A stretch of DNA of 64,000 bases from Caulobacter endophyticus (GCF_003116815.1 NZ_QDKQ01000033.1:1-64000), one strand, 5' to 3'. Counted from the stretch's first letter, positions 1-8,421 are shown. A program made the numbers and translations. Notes: a model not told the origin generated them from the letters alone.

Positions 1-647
1 CCGCGGCGGAAGCCGGAGCGCCCGCGGCGGGAGCGGCGGCGCCTTCAGCGGCCGGAGCCGCAGCCGCATCGGCGGCCGGAGCGGCCGCGGCGGCGGGCTT
101 GGGCGCCGGCACCGGCAGGGTCGAACCCAGGCTGTGCAGGTAGGCGATGATCGCGATGCGGTCTTCCTGCTTCTTCAGGCCCGCGAAGGTCATCTTGGTG
201 CCCGAGATGTACTTGCCAGGCGCCTTCAGGAACTGGTCGACGTGGTCGTAGTCCCACACCGGGTTCTTGCCGCCGAAGTCGGTCATCGCGCCCGAATAGC
301 CAAAGCCGGGGTGCGTGCCGGGCTTCTTGCCCAGGGTGCCGAAGAGGTTGGGACCGGTGCCGTTCGGACCACCCGAGGTGAAGGTGTGGCACGAGGCGCA
401 CTTGGCCGAGACGGCCTTGCCGGCCTCGATGTTGGCGGGAAGCAGCAGGACCGAGCCCCAGTCCGGCGGAACCTCGGCGGCCGGGGCGCCCTCGCCGCCG
501 GTGTCTTCCTCGACGGCGATCGCGTAGCCGGGCTTTTCGACGTCGTGCTTCTTGAAGACGATGTCGGAGGCCTCGCGCAGACCGAAGATGACCAGACCGG
601 TCAGAAGCACGCCGCCGAAAATCTTGTTGAACGTAAGGTCGCTCATC
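1..647 (-). CDS. Membrane-anchored cytochrome c (CycM-like), C-terminus cut by window edge
   Basis: The frame opens at an ATG at 647 and runs off the left edge, so the stop is not seen. The protein begins with an uncleaved-looking N-terminal membrane segment (about residues 8-22), then a hydrophilic linker, a CASCH heme-binding motif at about residues 82-86, and a GTKMTFAG segment at about 148-155 whose Met is the probable sixth heme ligand. After residue 175 the visible part is only Ala/Pro, an unusual low-complexity tail. This fits class I membrane-bound cytochromes c of the CycM type, which pass electrons from the bc1 complex to a terminal oxidase at the periplasmic face of the inner membrane (family knowledge). 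It is divergent from kdsB, with a 168-bp gap holding both promoters. The exact electron partner cannot be read from sequence. Confidence 0.88.
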
Positions 648-815
648 TCAGCCTTGTCAGCCTCTTTATAGACCCGTCTTGCGTGGACGGAGCCGATTTA
701 TGAGCGCGGGTCCCCCCATGGTCTCCCCACGCGCGTGTTGCGCTCCGGTCTCTGACACGCTACCGCCCCGTGCGCAACCCGGGCGAACCGCGTTTCGCCT
801 TCCAGACGTGACACC

Positions 816-1562
816 ATGAACCCGATCGTCCTCATCCCCGCCCGCATGGCGGCCACCCGCCTGCCCAACAAGCCGCTGGCCGATATCGGCGGGCTGCCGA
901 TGATCGTGCGCGTGCTGCGCCAGGCGCAGGCGGCGAACATCGGCCCCGTGGCCGTGGCGGCGGGCGATCCCGAGATCGTCGCGGCGGTGGAAGCCGCCGG
1001 CGGCCGCGCCGTGCTCACCGATCCGGCCCTGCCCTCGGGCTCGGACCGCATACTGGCGGCGCTGGCGGTGCTGGACCCCGCCGGCGTTCACGACGTGATC
1101 ATCAACCTGCAGGGCGACATGCCCTTCGTCGATCCGGCGGTGCTTTCCGCCTGCGCCCGACAGCTGGCCGACCACGCCGACGCCGACATCGCCACCGTCG
1201 TGGCCCCGGAGGCCTCGAGCGCCGACCGCTCCAATCCCGACGTGGTCAAGGCCGTGCTGGCCATGGATCCGGGCGGCCAGGGGAGCGCTCAGGGCGGTCG
1301 CGCCCTCTACTTCACCCGCTCGACCCTCTATGGCGATGCGCCGGTATGGCGCCACATCGGCATCTACGGCTATCGCCGCGCCGCGCTGGAGGCCTTCAAC
1401 GCCGCCGCCCCCTCCCCGCTGGAACAGCGCGAGAAGCTGGAGCAGCTGCGGGCCATGGAGCTGGGCCTGACCATCCGCGCGGCGGTGGCGGACGAGGCCC
1501 CGATCTCCGTCGACAATCCGTCCGACCTGCAGGCCGCCCGCGACCACGCCGAAAAGAACTGA
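816..1562 (+). CDS. kdsB: 3-deoxy-manno-octulosonate cytidylyltransferase
   Basis: This enzyme activates Kdo with CTP to CMP-Kdo, the donor for the inner core of lipopolysaccharide; it acts in the cytosol. The 248-residue protein has the family length. Visible motifs are the N-terminal nucleotide-binding IPARMAATRLPNKPL, the central INLQGDMPF (family form NxQGDEP, here with Met replacing Glu), and the C-terminal DNPSDL that precedes a short helix. The ATG at 816 gives a start directly on the conserved beta strand. pheA follows 8 bp downstream, so the two genes are probably co-transcribed although their pathways are unrelated. The identification is firm. Confidence 0.95.
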   Translation: MNPIVLIPARMAATRLPNKPLADIGGLPMIVRVLRQAQAANIGPVAVAAGDPEIVAAVEAAGGRAVLTDPALPSGSDRILAALAVLDPAGVHDVIINLQGDMPFVDPAVLSACARQLADHADADIATVVAPEASSADRSNPDVVKAVLAMDPGGQGSAQGGRALYFTRSTLYGDAPVWRHIGIYGYRRAALEAFNAAAPSPLEQREKLEQLRAMELGLTIRAAVADEAPISVDNPSDLQAARDHAEKN

Positions 1563-1570
1563 AGAACTAG

Positions 1571-2419
1571 ATGAGCACCCTCAAGACCATCGCCTTCCAG
1601 GGCGAACTCGGCGCCAACAGCCACGAGGCGTGCCGCACCTACTTCCCCGACTACGAAGTGCTGCCCTGCGCCACCTTCGAGGAGGCGTTCGAGGCCATCA
1701 AGACCGGGGCTGCGCAGTTGGGCATGATCCCGATCGAGAACTCGATCGCCGGCCGCGTCGCCGACGTCCACCACCTGCTGCCCGCCTCGGGCCTGAAGAT
1801 CATCGGCGAGCGCTTCAAGCCGATCCGTTTCCAGCTGATGGCCAACAAGGGCGTGACGCTCGACAGCGTCAGGACCGCCGTCTCGATGCCGATCGCGCTG
1901 TCCCAGTGCCGGCACAGCCTCAAGCGCCTGGGCCTCTCGACCGAGGGCGCGGGCGACACCGCCGGCGCCGCCAAGGCCCTGGCCGCCAAGCCCGACCCAG
2001 CCCGCGCCGCCGTCGCCCCCGCCCTGGCCGCCGAGATCTATGATCTCGACATCCTGGCGCGCGACATCGAGGACGAGCGCCACAACACCACCCGCTTCCT
2101 GGTGATGACCGCCGACCCGGCCCCGCCGGCCCCGTCGTTCACCCACCGCTGCGTGACCAGCTTCGTCTTCCGGGTGCGCAACCTGCCGGCCGCGCTCTAT
2201 AAGGCGCTGGGCGGCTTCGCCACCAACGGCGTCAACATGACCAAGCTGGAAAGCTACATGGAGAACGGCGCCTTCACGGCGACCTTCTTCTACGCCGAGG
2301 TCGACGGCCGCCCAGAGGACCGCAGCCTGGCCCTGGCCTTCGACGAGCTGAAGTTCTTCTCCGAGAAGTTCGAGATCCTGGGCGTCTATCCGGCCGACCC
2401 GTTCCGCGATCGGGGCTAG
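1571..2419 (+). CDS. pheA: Prephenate dehydratase (monofunctional, with ACT domain)
   Basis: It converts prephenate to phenylpyruvate, the committed step of phenylalanine synthesis. The 282-residue protein has the catalytic domain first (about 1-180: FQGELGANS at the N-terminus, IPIENSIAGRV, and the catalytic NTTRF near residue 175), then an ACT regulatory domain (about 195-275) that in this family binds phenylalanine for feedback inhibition. The usual ESRP element of the ACT domain reads LESYM here, so the regulatory site differs from the enterobacterial form. There is no chorismate mutase domain. It sits 8 bp after kdsB, and its stop overlaps the convergent PIN gene by 4 bp. Confidence 0.95.
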   Translation: MSTLKTIAFQGELGANSHEACRTYFPDYEVLPCATFEEAFEAIKTGAAQLGMIPIENSIAGRVADVHHLLPASGLKIIGERFKPIRFQLMANKGVTLDSVRTAVSMPIALSQCRHSLKRLGLSTEGAGDTAGAAKALAAKPDPARAAVAPALAAEIYDLDILARDIEDERHNTTRFLVMTADPAPPAPSFTHRCVTSFVFRVRNLPAALYKALGGFATNGVNMTKLESYMENGAFTATFFYAEVDGRPEDRSLALAFDELKFFSEKFEILGVYPADPFRDRG

Positions 2420-2982
2420 GCCTTTCGGTAGAACAGCACCCGTCCCGTCGGGACGAGCTGCAGCAGGACATCGAACTCCCGCACGTTGGCCGTCAGGACG
2501 GTGAGGCCGAGCTTCAGCGCCTGCAGGAACAGCACGCTGTCCTGCAAGGCCTTGAGGCGGGCGTCGTCGCGATAGCCTTGCAGACGGCACAGCATGCCGG
2601 CCAGCAGGGCGGCGCGGCTCAGCACCTCGGCGTCGGGCTCGAACAGGCGATGGTCGGGCATGGCCTTGACCTGCCGCTCGATGGCCCCAATCGCGGCGGC
2701 GGTGCGCGGATCGTCGGGCCGCAGCACGCCGACCGCATGCATCAGTTCCTGGACGGCCACGGTGGAGTGGTTGACCTGCCGGGTCGCGACCAAGCCGCTG
2801 AGAACACCGGGCGCGCGGCCCTGCATCCGGTCGATGTAGACGCAGGTGTCGAGCAGCAGCGCCGCCCCCGCCAGCTCGCCCTCATCGGCGAAGGGTAGCG
2901 CGGCGTCGTCACGGCGCGCCAGGGTGCGGCCAGGATCGAAGCGCGTCCAGCGGCGGGCGGCGTCGAAATCGAAGCTCGCCAC
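2416..2982 (-). CDS. PIN-domain ribonuclease toxin (type II TA, VapC-like)
   Basis: This 188-residue protein carries the PIN-domain signature: LLDTCVYID at about residues 42-50 (first catalytic Asp), a conserved Glu in VQELMHA (about 78), and a C-terminal LTANVREFD with the acidic/Asn cluster. PIN toxins are Mg-dependent RNases that cleave tRNA or rRNA (family knowledge). It starts at a GTG, one base after the stop of the gene at 2984-3298, which is the normal antitoxin-first layout. It has about 40 extra N-terminal residues before the first catalytic Asp, making it longer than a typical VapC of about 130 residues. It ends 4 bp inside pheA, in convergent orientation. Confidence 0.82.
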   Translation of the reverse strand: MASFDFDAARRWTRFDPGRTLARRDDAALPFADEGELAGAALLLDTCVYIDRMQGRAPGVLSGLVATRQVNHSTVAVQELMHAVGVLRPDDPRTAAAIGAIERQVKAMPDHRLFEPDAEVLSRAALLAGMLCRLQGYRDDARLKALQDSVLFLQALKLGLTVLTANVREFDVLLQLVPTGRVLFYRKA

Positions 2983-2983
2983 C

Positions 2984-3298
2984 TCAGAAGCCCAGCTTCA
3001 GGTCTGGATCGACCGTGCCTCCAACCGCTTCGAAAGCCTCGGCGAAGCGATCCTCCAGAGCCAGGCTGGCCAGGGCGAACTCCAGCAGCTCGGTATCGGT
3101 GGCGATGCCGGTATTGGCCTTGGCCTGCTCGATCAGGGCCGCGCTGAGACGGCCCCCGATCCGGCCGTCCTTGTCGGCGAGCAAGCCGGACCTTTCGGCG
3201 CTGGCCATCACCGCCTCGACTCTGGCCGCCGGCCGCGCGCGAGGTGCGATCGGAGCGGCGCCGGCAGCTTCCCTCATTCCGCTCGCGCCCTTGGCCAC
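2984..3298 (-). CDS. Antitoxin-like partner of the PIN protein
   Basis: This is a small protein (104 residues from the GTG at 3298) with an Arg/Ala-rich N-terminus and a helical C-terminal half containing the pattern RIGGRLSAALIEQAK followed by TDTELLEFALASLALED. That pattern resembles ribbon-helix-helix-like antitoxins found upstream of PIN genes, and it ends with the acidic/aromatic tail typical of such antitoxins. The GTG is preceded by GAGG at a suitable distance. An ATG at 3277 is an alternative start, and a TTG at 3343 is less likely. The stop lies one base before the PIN toxin start, so the two should be translationally coupled. The sequence just upstream (3310-3345) is AT-rich and is the likely autoregulated promoter. 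Confidence 0.7.
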   Translation of the reverse strand: MAKGASGMREAAGAAPIAPRARPAARVEAVMASAERSGLLADKDGRIGGRLSAALIEQAKANTGIATDTELLEFALASLALEDRFAEAFEAVGGTVDPDLKLGF

Positions 3299-3409
3299 CG
3301 TCGCCTCGTTCAACAATTTTCTATTTTGTCTAACATATATCAAATCTGACGGCGCTTGAAGCCCGCGCCGCCTTCACCCCTCCCCCGTTCCGCCCTATCC
3401 TCGCCGATC

Positions 3410-4819
3410 ATGACCAAGCCCGTTCCCGCCGATGTCGTCTCGCGCCTGAAGTCCGTGCTGGGCGAAGGAGGATGGAGCCAGGATCCCGAGCGGCTGGCGC
3501 CGAAGCTGGTCGAGTGGCGCGGGCGCTGGAAAGGCGAGACGCCGCTGCTGGTCATCCCGCGCACCACCGCCGAGGTGGCGGCCGTCGTCGGAATCTGCGC
3601 CGCCGATGAGGTGGCGATCACCCCGCAGGGCGGCAATACCGGCCTCGTCGCCGGCCAGATCCCGCAGGGCGAGATCCTGCTGTCGACCGAGAAGCTGCGC
3701 GCCGTGCGCGACGTCGACGCCCTGGACGACGTGATGGTGCTGGAAGCCGGCGTCACCCTGTTCGAAGCCCACCAGCAGGCCGCCGCCGTCGGCCGCCGGT
3801 TTACGGTGGGCGTGGCCTCGGAAGGCTCCTGCACCGTCGGCGGACTGATCTCGACCAACGCCGGCGGCACGGCCGTGCTGCGCTACGGCATGATGCGCGA
3901 GCAGGTGCTGGGGATCGAGGCCGTCCTGCCCAATGGCGAGATCTGGAACGGGCTCAAGCGCCTGCGCAAGGACAACACCGGCTACGACCTAAAGCAGCTC
4001 TTGATCGGCGCCGAGGGCACGCTGGGCATCGTCACCGCCGCGGCGCTGAAGCTGCATGCGCCCCTGGCCTCGCGGGCCGTGGCCATCGTGGGCCTCGCCT
4101 CGCCCGCCGACGCCATCCAGCTGCTGGCGCGGGCCAAGGACGAGACGGGCGGCGCGGTCGAGGCCTTCGAGCTGATGGGCCGGCTGGGCTTCGCCCTGAC
4201 CGTCAGGAACGTGCCGGGCCTGCGCGATCCTCTGCCCACGGAACATGCCTGGTACGTGCTGATCGAGATCGCCAGCGGCGAACCCGGCGCGGCCGAGGCG
4301 GCGCTGGAACGTCTGCTGGCCGGCGCCCTGGAAAGCGGCCTAATCGCCGATGCGGCGGTGGCCCAGACGCAGACCCAGATGAAGGCCTTCTGGCACATCC
4401 GCGAGGGTCATTCGGCCGGCCAGAAGCCGGAAGGCGCGGTGTGGAAGCACGACGTTTCCGTACCGGTCTCCAAGATTCCCGACTTCATCGACCAGGCCGA
4501 CGCGGCGATCGAGAAGACCTTCCCCGGAACCCGCATCGTCGCCTTCGGCCACGTGGGCGACGGCAACGTCCACTACGACGTGCTGAAACCCCAGGGCGGC
4601 GACGACGACGCCCATGACGCCGCCCGCGAAGCCGGCGCCCGCATCGTCCACGACATCGCCGCGGGCTTCCACGGCTCGATCAGCGCCGAGCATGGCCTGG
4701 GCGCGATGAAGTCGGCCGAGGCCCTTGCCTACAAGGACCCCGTAGAGGTCGCCGCCCTGCGCGCCATCCGCGCCGCGCTGGATCCCCAGCGGATCATGAA
4801 CCCGCGGGTCCTGTTCTAG
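3410..4819 (+). CDS. FAD-linked 2-hydroxyacid dehydrogenase (GlcD / D2HGDH family)
   Basis: This 469-residue flavoprotein has the FAD-binding PCMH domain first (PQGGNTGLVAG at about residues 75-85, GAEGTLGIVTAA near 203) and the oxidase C-terminal domain (GHVGDGNVHYD near 384, SAEHGLGAMK near 425, ending in NPRVLF). These motifs mark the GlcD / D-lactate dehydrogenase / D-2-hydroxyglutarate dehydrogenase superfamily, which oxidises D-2-hydroxyacids and passes electrons to the respiratory chain or to a flavoprotein. The substrate is not decided by sequence alone. The ATG at 3410 fits the family N-terminus better than an in-frame ATG at 3356. It is convergent with the small membrane protein gene, overlapping it by 4 bp. 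Confidence 0.9.
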   Translation: MTKPVPADVVSRLKSVLGEGGWSQDPERLAPKLVEWRGRWKGETPLLVIPRTTAEVAAVVGICAADEVAITPQGGNTGLVAGQIPQGEILLSTEKLRAVRDVDALDDVMVLEAGVTLFEAHQQAAAVGRRFTVGVASEGSCTVGGLISTNAGGTAVLRYGMMREQVLGIEAVLPNGEIWNGLKRLRKDNTGYDLKQLLIGAEGTLGIVTAAALKLHAPLASRAVAIVGLASPADAIQLLARAKDETGGAVEAFELMGRLGFALTVRNVPGLRDPLPTEHAWYVLIEIASGEPGAAEAALERLLAGALESGLIADAAVAQTQTQMKAFWHIREGHSAGQKPEGAVWKHDVSVPVSKIPDFIDQADAAIEKTFPGTRIVAFGHVGDGNVHYDVLKPQGGDDDAHDAAREAGARIVHDIAAGFHGSISAEHGLGAMKSAEALAYKDPVEVAALRAIRAALDPQRIMNPRVLF

Positions 4820-5133
4820 GCGACGTCGACCTGCGCCGCCCTGGCCTTGCGGCGGGCGAAATAGACGGCGATCAGCGACAGCACCGCGCCGGCCGGGAAG
4901 GTCGACTTCAGGACGCCCGGCTGCTGGCCTGGGCCCAGGATGTTGACCGCGAAGGGCGCGAGGCCCCACTTGCCGGTCGCCGTATGCATCCACAGCACGC
5001 CGACGCCGACGAAGCACAGCACCGCCCAGATGACACGCAGCTTCAGCGTCCTGGTGCGAGCCACGAAATACAGGGCCACGATCATCGGCAGCGGCCAGGC
5101 CAGGGCGGCCACGAGGGCGAGGGTTTCGTTCAT
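4816..5133 (-). CDS. Small inner-membrane protein, function unknown
   Basis: This is a 105-residue protein with three hydrophobic segments (about residues 5-24, 33-50 and 78-93) and a basic C-terminal tail containing FARRKARAA, which by the positive-inside rule would be cytoplasmic. I do not recognise the family and no catalytic motif is visible. It is convergent with the FAD dehydrogenase gene, overlapping its end by 4 bp, and divergent from the lipase gene. The region 5134-5271 between them would carry both promoters. Confidence 0.75.
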   Translation of the reverse strand: MNETLALVAALAWPLPMIVALYFVARTRTLKLRVIWAVLCFVGVGVLWMHTATGKWGLAPFAVNILGPGQQPGVLKSTFPAGAVLSLIAVYFARRKARAAQVDVA

Positions 5134-5271
5134 GCGATCTTCCTAGCGGGCGCCCGCGCAAGCTCAAAGCCTCGCATGCGCCGGACGGGTGTGCGGCCGG
5201 TCACATCTTGAAGTTGAAGCCGTGGTAGGGTCGCCGCGAAACGCCCATGAGACCAGCCGCCGGAGGCGACC

Positions 5272-6441
5272 ATGCCGCAGACGCCCGCGACCAGCCTGAC
5301 CCTCCAGCAGCAGGCCTTCTGCCTGTCGTGGCTGTCGAACGCCGCTTCGGACAAGGTCGACACCCTGGCCAACCTGGAAGCCCACGTGCGCCAGTCCGTG
5401 CAGGCCTTCACGGCCGACAACGCCGGCCGTGTCGCCGATTGGTCGATCGCCTGGGGCCCGGTCGCGTCCAGCCACGAGGGGGCCGACCCGACCGCGCTCT
5501 ACTACGCCGACAACATGCTGTACGCGGCCTCGGCGTCGGTGAACGGCGCGCCCTGCCTGGTGGTGGCCATGGCCGGCACCAACGAGGACGACGCCTATGA
5601 CTGGCTGGCGGAAGACTTCTCGATCGTCCGGCAGATCGACTGGCCCTACGGCAATGGCGGCTTCGACGGCGCGGCGACGCCGAAGATCTCGCACGCCACG
5701 GCGACAGGCGTCGCCGACCTGCTGGCGATGAAGGATCCCAAGGCCGGCGGCATCCAGGCCTTCGTCGGCGACTGGACCAAGGCCAATCCCGGCGGCACGG
5801 TGATCTTCACCGGCCACAGCCTGGGCGGGGCGCTGTCGCCGAGTCTGGCCATGGCGACCGTGAGCCAGAACGGCGGCCCGTTCGCCGACACCACCCTGCT
5901 GACCCTGCCCAGCGCCGGACCGACGCCGGGCAATCCCGATTTCGCGGCGCTCTACACGCACTTCTTCCCGACGCCGGCTCCCGGCTCGGCCAACGCCGGC
6001 CCCGTGCCGTTCAACACCGACCTGGTGAACGTCCACGACGTGGTGCCCACCGCCTGGAACGACGTGAAGCTGACCGGCTTCTTCACCAACACCGGGGACC
6101 TGGCCTTCAAGCTGGCCATGGACGCCCTGCTGGCCTCGCTGGACGGCCTGGCCCATGGCCTGATCGGCTTCAACACCTACCAGCCGATCGCCCACCAGAC
6201 CTTCGCCGCCGATCCGCCCGACGTCGACTACAACAGCCTGCAGGGCTATTTCGGCCTGATCGTCGCCAATCACCTGGCGGCCTACCCGACCTATGTCGGC
6301 GTCGATGATGCGCTCACCGAGACCACCGCGGCCATGTCGCGCGCCACGCTGCGCCAGGTGCAGACCCACGCCAAGCGCCTGACGGCGGCGGCCCAGGCGC
6401 AATCGCCCGCACAGATCCCGGCGCCGGCCCAGGCGAGCTGA
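5272..6441 (+). CDS. Class 3 lipase-like alpha/beta hydrolase
   Basis: This 389-residue protein has the lipase nucleophile elbow GHSLGG at about residues 183-188, preceded by the conserved strand VVAMAGTNEDD (about 99-109), the oxyanion strand typical of class 3 lipases. Further downstream come NVHDVVPTAWND (probable Asp region) and a late His (IAHQ near 305). These suggest a triacylglycerol-lipase-like esterase. No signal peptide is visible, so it is either cytosolic or exported by a leaderless route. The ATG at 5272 has GGAGG about 6 nt upstream. It has no operon partner: a 73-bp gap with a palindromic operator separates it from the ParD-like/map pair. The true substrate is unknown. Confidence 0.85.
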   Translation: MPQTPATSLTLQQQAFCLSWLSNAASDKVDTLANLEAHVRQSVQAFTADNAGRVADWSIAWGPVASSHEGADPTALYYADNMLYAASASVNGAPCLVVAMAGTNEDDAYDWLAEDFSIVRQIDWPYGNGGFDGAATPKISHATATGVADLLAMKDPKAGGIQAFVGDWTKANPGGTVIFTGHSLGGALSPSLAMATVSQNGGPFADTTLLTLPSAGPTPGNPDFAALYTHFFPTPAPGSANAGPVPFNTDLVNVHDVVPTAWNDVKLTGFFTNTGDLAFKLAMDALLASLDGLAHGLIGFNTYQPIAHQTFAADPPDVDYNSLQGYFGLIVANHLAAYPTYVGVDDALTETTAAMSRATLRQVQTHAKRLTAAAQAQSPAQIPAPAQAS

Positions 6442-6482
6442 ATCCACGCCCTTGCGGCGCCCCCTCGCTCGACCATATAAGA

Positions 6483-6501
6483 CATATACGAAACGTATAT
6501 G
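6483..6501. promoter_or_regulatory. Operator palindrome of the ParD-like/map operon
   Basis: A perfect inverted repeat, CATATAC-GAAAC-GTATATG, has 7-bp arms around a 5-bp spacer and ends 13 bp before the antitoxin start codon. Its AT-rich sequence stands out from the GC-rich surroundings. The position and shape fit autoregulation by the ParD-like protein (inference). The core ATATAC-N5-GTATAT recurs at the vapBC locus (55769-55785). Confidence 0.7.
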
Positions 6502-6514
6502 CCGGAGCGAGGCC

Positions 6515-6739
6515 ATGGGCATCGTCAACATCGAGGACGAGCTGCACGAGCAGCTGCGTCGGGCCAGCAAGGCCTCGTACCGGTCGATCAACGGCCAGGC
6601 GGCGTTCTGGATCAGGATCGGTATGCTCAGCGAGCTGAACCCCGGCCTGACCTTCCAGGAGCTGGTGGCCCGCGAGCTGAAGGAGGCCGGCGTCGACGCC
6701 CCCGACCTCGCCCCCGTCGCGGCGACCAGCGCCCCATGA
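6515..6739 (+). CDS. ParD-like antitoxin
   Basis: This is a 74-residue protein beginning MGIVNIEDELHEQLRRASKA, a ribbon-helix-helix-like N-terminus with a short beta strand and then a helix. INGQAAFWIRIGML follows at about residues 29-42. This is the pattern of the ParD-like antitoxin family of type II systems. The ATG at 6515 was chosen because it follows GGAGCGAGG and starts directly on the strand. The stop overlaps the start of the methionine aminopeptidase gene (ATGA), so the two are translationally coupled. No ParE-type toxin gene is present; the partner position is held by map. A perfect palindrome (6483-6501) just upstream is the likely operator. Confidence 0.8.
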   Translation: MGIVNIEDELHEQLRRASKASYRSINGQAAFWIRIGMLSELNPGLTFQELVARELKEAGVDAPDLAPVAATSAP

Positions 6740-7482
6740 CGATCGACAACGAGGACCAGCTGGAGAAGCTGCGCGCCGTCGGCAATCTGGTGGCCCGCAC
6801 GCTGGCGGCCATGGGGGCTGCGCTGGAGCCGGGCATGACCACCCGCGAGCTGGACGACCTCGGCCGCTCCCTGCTGGAGGCCGAAGGCGCCCGCTCGGCG
6901 CCGGAGCTGACCTACGACTTCCCCGGCGCGACCTGCATCTCGGTGGGTCCCGACTGCGCCCATGGCATTCCCGGCGACACGGTGATCAAGGCCGGCGACC
7001 TGATCAATATCGACGTCTCGGCCGAGCTGGACGGCTTCTTCGGCGACACTGGAGCCAGTTTCTCCGTGCCGCCGACGACCAGGCGCGTCGAGCGCCTGTG
7101 CCGCGACGGCCGCCGGGCGATGTGGGCCGGCATCCGCGCGGTGCGGCCCGGCGGCCGGCTGAACGAGATCGGCCGCCAGATCGAGGCCTTCGCCGACAAG
7201 AACGGCTACAGCCTGGTGCGCAACCTCGCCAGCCACGGCGTCGGCCGCTCGCTGCACGACGAGCCCAAGGAGATCCCCACCTGGCGCGAGCCGCGCGACC
7301 GGCGGGTGATCACCGAGGGCCTGGTCTTCACCATCGAACCGTTCCTGTCGCTGGGCGCGGACTGGGTCGAGGAACTGGACGACGGCTGGACGCTGCGCCC
7401 GCCAGGACGCGAGGCCACGGTTCAGTACGAGCACACCCTGGTGGCGACGCGGAACGGCCCGCTGGTGCTGACGCTGGCTTGA
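6736..7482 (+). CDS. map: Type I methionine aminopeptidase, coupled to a ParD-like antitoxin
   Basis: It removes the N-terminal Met from nascent proteins. The 248-residue protein has all five metal ligands by motif: D93 (INIDVSA), D104 (FGDTG), H167 (ASHGVGRS), E201 (FTIEPF) and E232 (QYEHT), plus H76 and H174 of the active site. It is therefore likely catalytically competent. There is no N-terminal zinc or SH3 extension, as in other type I enzymes. The ATG at 6736 overlaps the antitoxin stop by 4 bp (ATGA). That arrangement is odd for a housekeeping map gene, and suggests an accessory Map paralogue under antitoxin control (inference). Whether another map copy exists elsewhere cannot be seen from this window. 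Confidence 0.92.
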   Translation: MTIDNEDQLEKLRAVGNLVARTLAAMGAALEPGMTTRELDDLGRSLLEAEGARSAPELTYDFPGATCISVGPDCAHGIPGDTVIKAGDLINIDVSAELDGFFGDTGASFSVPPTTRRVERLCRDGRRAMWAGIRAVRPGGRLNEIGRQIEAFADKNGYSLVRNLASHGVGRSLHDEPKEIPTWREPRDRRVITEGLVFTIEPFLSLGADWVEELDDGWTLRPPGREATVQYEHTLVATRNGPLVLTLA

Positions 7483-7549
7483 CCCTTACGGGCCGAAGAA
7501 GCGCCCCCGACGCTGGCGAAGCGGGACCAAAGCCTCTATCTGCACCCCC

Positions 7550-8317
7550 ATGCTGATGGTCATCTCCCCCGCCAAGTCGCTAGACTTCACCGCCCCGGAT
7601 CAGGTCCTGCCCCTGACCACCCCGGCCCTGAAGCCGCAGATCGCGGAACTGGCCAAGGTCACCCGCAAGCTGACGGCCGCCGATCTGCGCCGGCTGATGC
7701 ACATCTCCGAGAAGCTGGCCGACCTGAACCGCGAACGGTTCCAACATTTCGACCCCGAGGTCGAAGACGGGCTCCAGGCGGTCATCGCCTTCAACGGCGA
7801 CGTCTATGCGGGCCTGGCCGCGCGCGAACTGGACCGCCCGGCCCTGGAATGGGCGCAAGGCAGCCTGCGGATCCTGTCGGGCCTCTACGGCGTGCTGCGG
7901 CCGCTCGACGCCCTGCAGCCCTACCGCCTGGAGATGGGCACGCGCCTGAAGACCAAGCGCGGCGCCAACCTCTACGACTTCTGGGGCGAGACCATCGCCA
8001 AGACGCTGAACGAGGCGGCCGCCGACCACGCCGACCCGACCCTGGTGAACCTGGCCAGCCAGGAATATTTCGGCGCCGTCGACGCCAAGGCCCTGAAGCT
8101 GCCGGTCGTCACCTGCCACTTCAAGGAAGAGAAGGCCGGGGCCCTGAAAGTGCTGGGCTTCTACGCCAAGAAGGCCCGCGGCCGCATGGCGCGCTACGCC
8201 ATCGAGGGTCGCGTCGAGAAGGCCCAGGACCTGAAGGCCTTCGACCTCGACGGCTACCGCTTCCGCCCAGACCTCTCCACCGACGCCGACTGGGTTTTCG
8301 CTCGCCCGCAGCCCTGA
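7550..8317 (+). CDS. yaaA: Peroxide stress protein YaaA (UPF0246/DUF328)
   Basis: This 255-residue protein starts MLMVISPAKSLDF, the diagnostic N-terminus of the family, and has AFNGDVYAGL (near 82), GLYGVLRPLD (near 110), RGANLYDFWG (near 140), NLASQEYF (near 165) and a conserved FKEEKAG (near 190). In E. coli YaaA lowers intracellular free iron during hydrogen peroxide stress and binds DNA (family knowledge). Length and motifs match the family throughout. It stands alone, 67 bp after map, and is followed by an AT-rich inverted repeat (8317-8336) that may end transcription. Confidence 0.93.
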   Translation: MLMVISPAKSLDFTAPDQVLPLTTPALKPQIAELAKVTRKLTAADLRRLMHISEKLADLNRERFQHFDPEVEDGLQAVIAFNGDVYAGLAARELDRPALEWAQGSLRILSGLYGVLRPLDALQPYRLEMGTRLKTKRGANLYDFWGETIAKTLNEAAADHADPTLVNLASQEYFGAVDAKALKLPVVTCHFKEEKAGALKVLGFYAKKARGRMARYAIEGRVEKAQDLKAFDLDGYRFRPDLSTDADWVFARPQP

Positions 8318-8336
8318 ATTCATCTATCGATGAATT
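8317..8336 (+). terminator. AT-rich stem-loop after yaaA
   Basis: AATTCATC-TATC-GATGAATT forms an 8-bp perfect stem with a 4-nt loop, starting at the last base of the yaaA stop codon and followed by TTATA. It may be a weak intrinsic terminator. The same bases could instead be an operator, because the stem is AT-only at its base. Confidence 0.45.
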
Positions 8337-8371
8337 TATAGCCCCTCGTTCTTTCGCAACGGCGGGCTATA

Positions 8372-8386
8372 TGTTGCGTTGCAACA
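8372..8386. promoter_or_regulatory. Inverted repeat upstream of bdhA
   Basis: TGTTG-CGTTG-CAACA is a symmetric 15-bp site about 36 bp before the bdhA start codon, next to a TATATG that could be a -10 box. It may be a repressor site for hydroxybutyrate genes, but the regulator is not identified. Confidence 0.35.
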
Positions 8387-8421
8387 ATTTCAGCGGCCCA
8401 CGAGGCCAGCAGGAGAGCGCC

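Noticed and set aside
5164..7434. A 756-codon minus-strand frame opposite lipase, ParD-like and map genes
   Set aside because: Same reason: it mirrors three genes with good motifs and has no ribosome site or family likeness.
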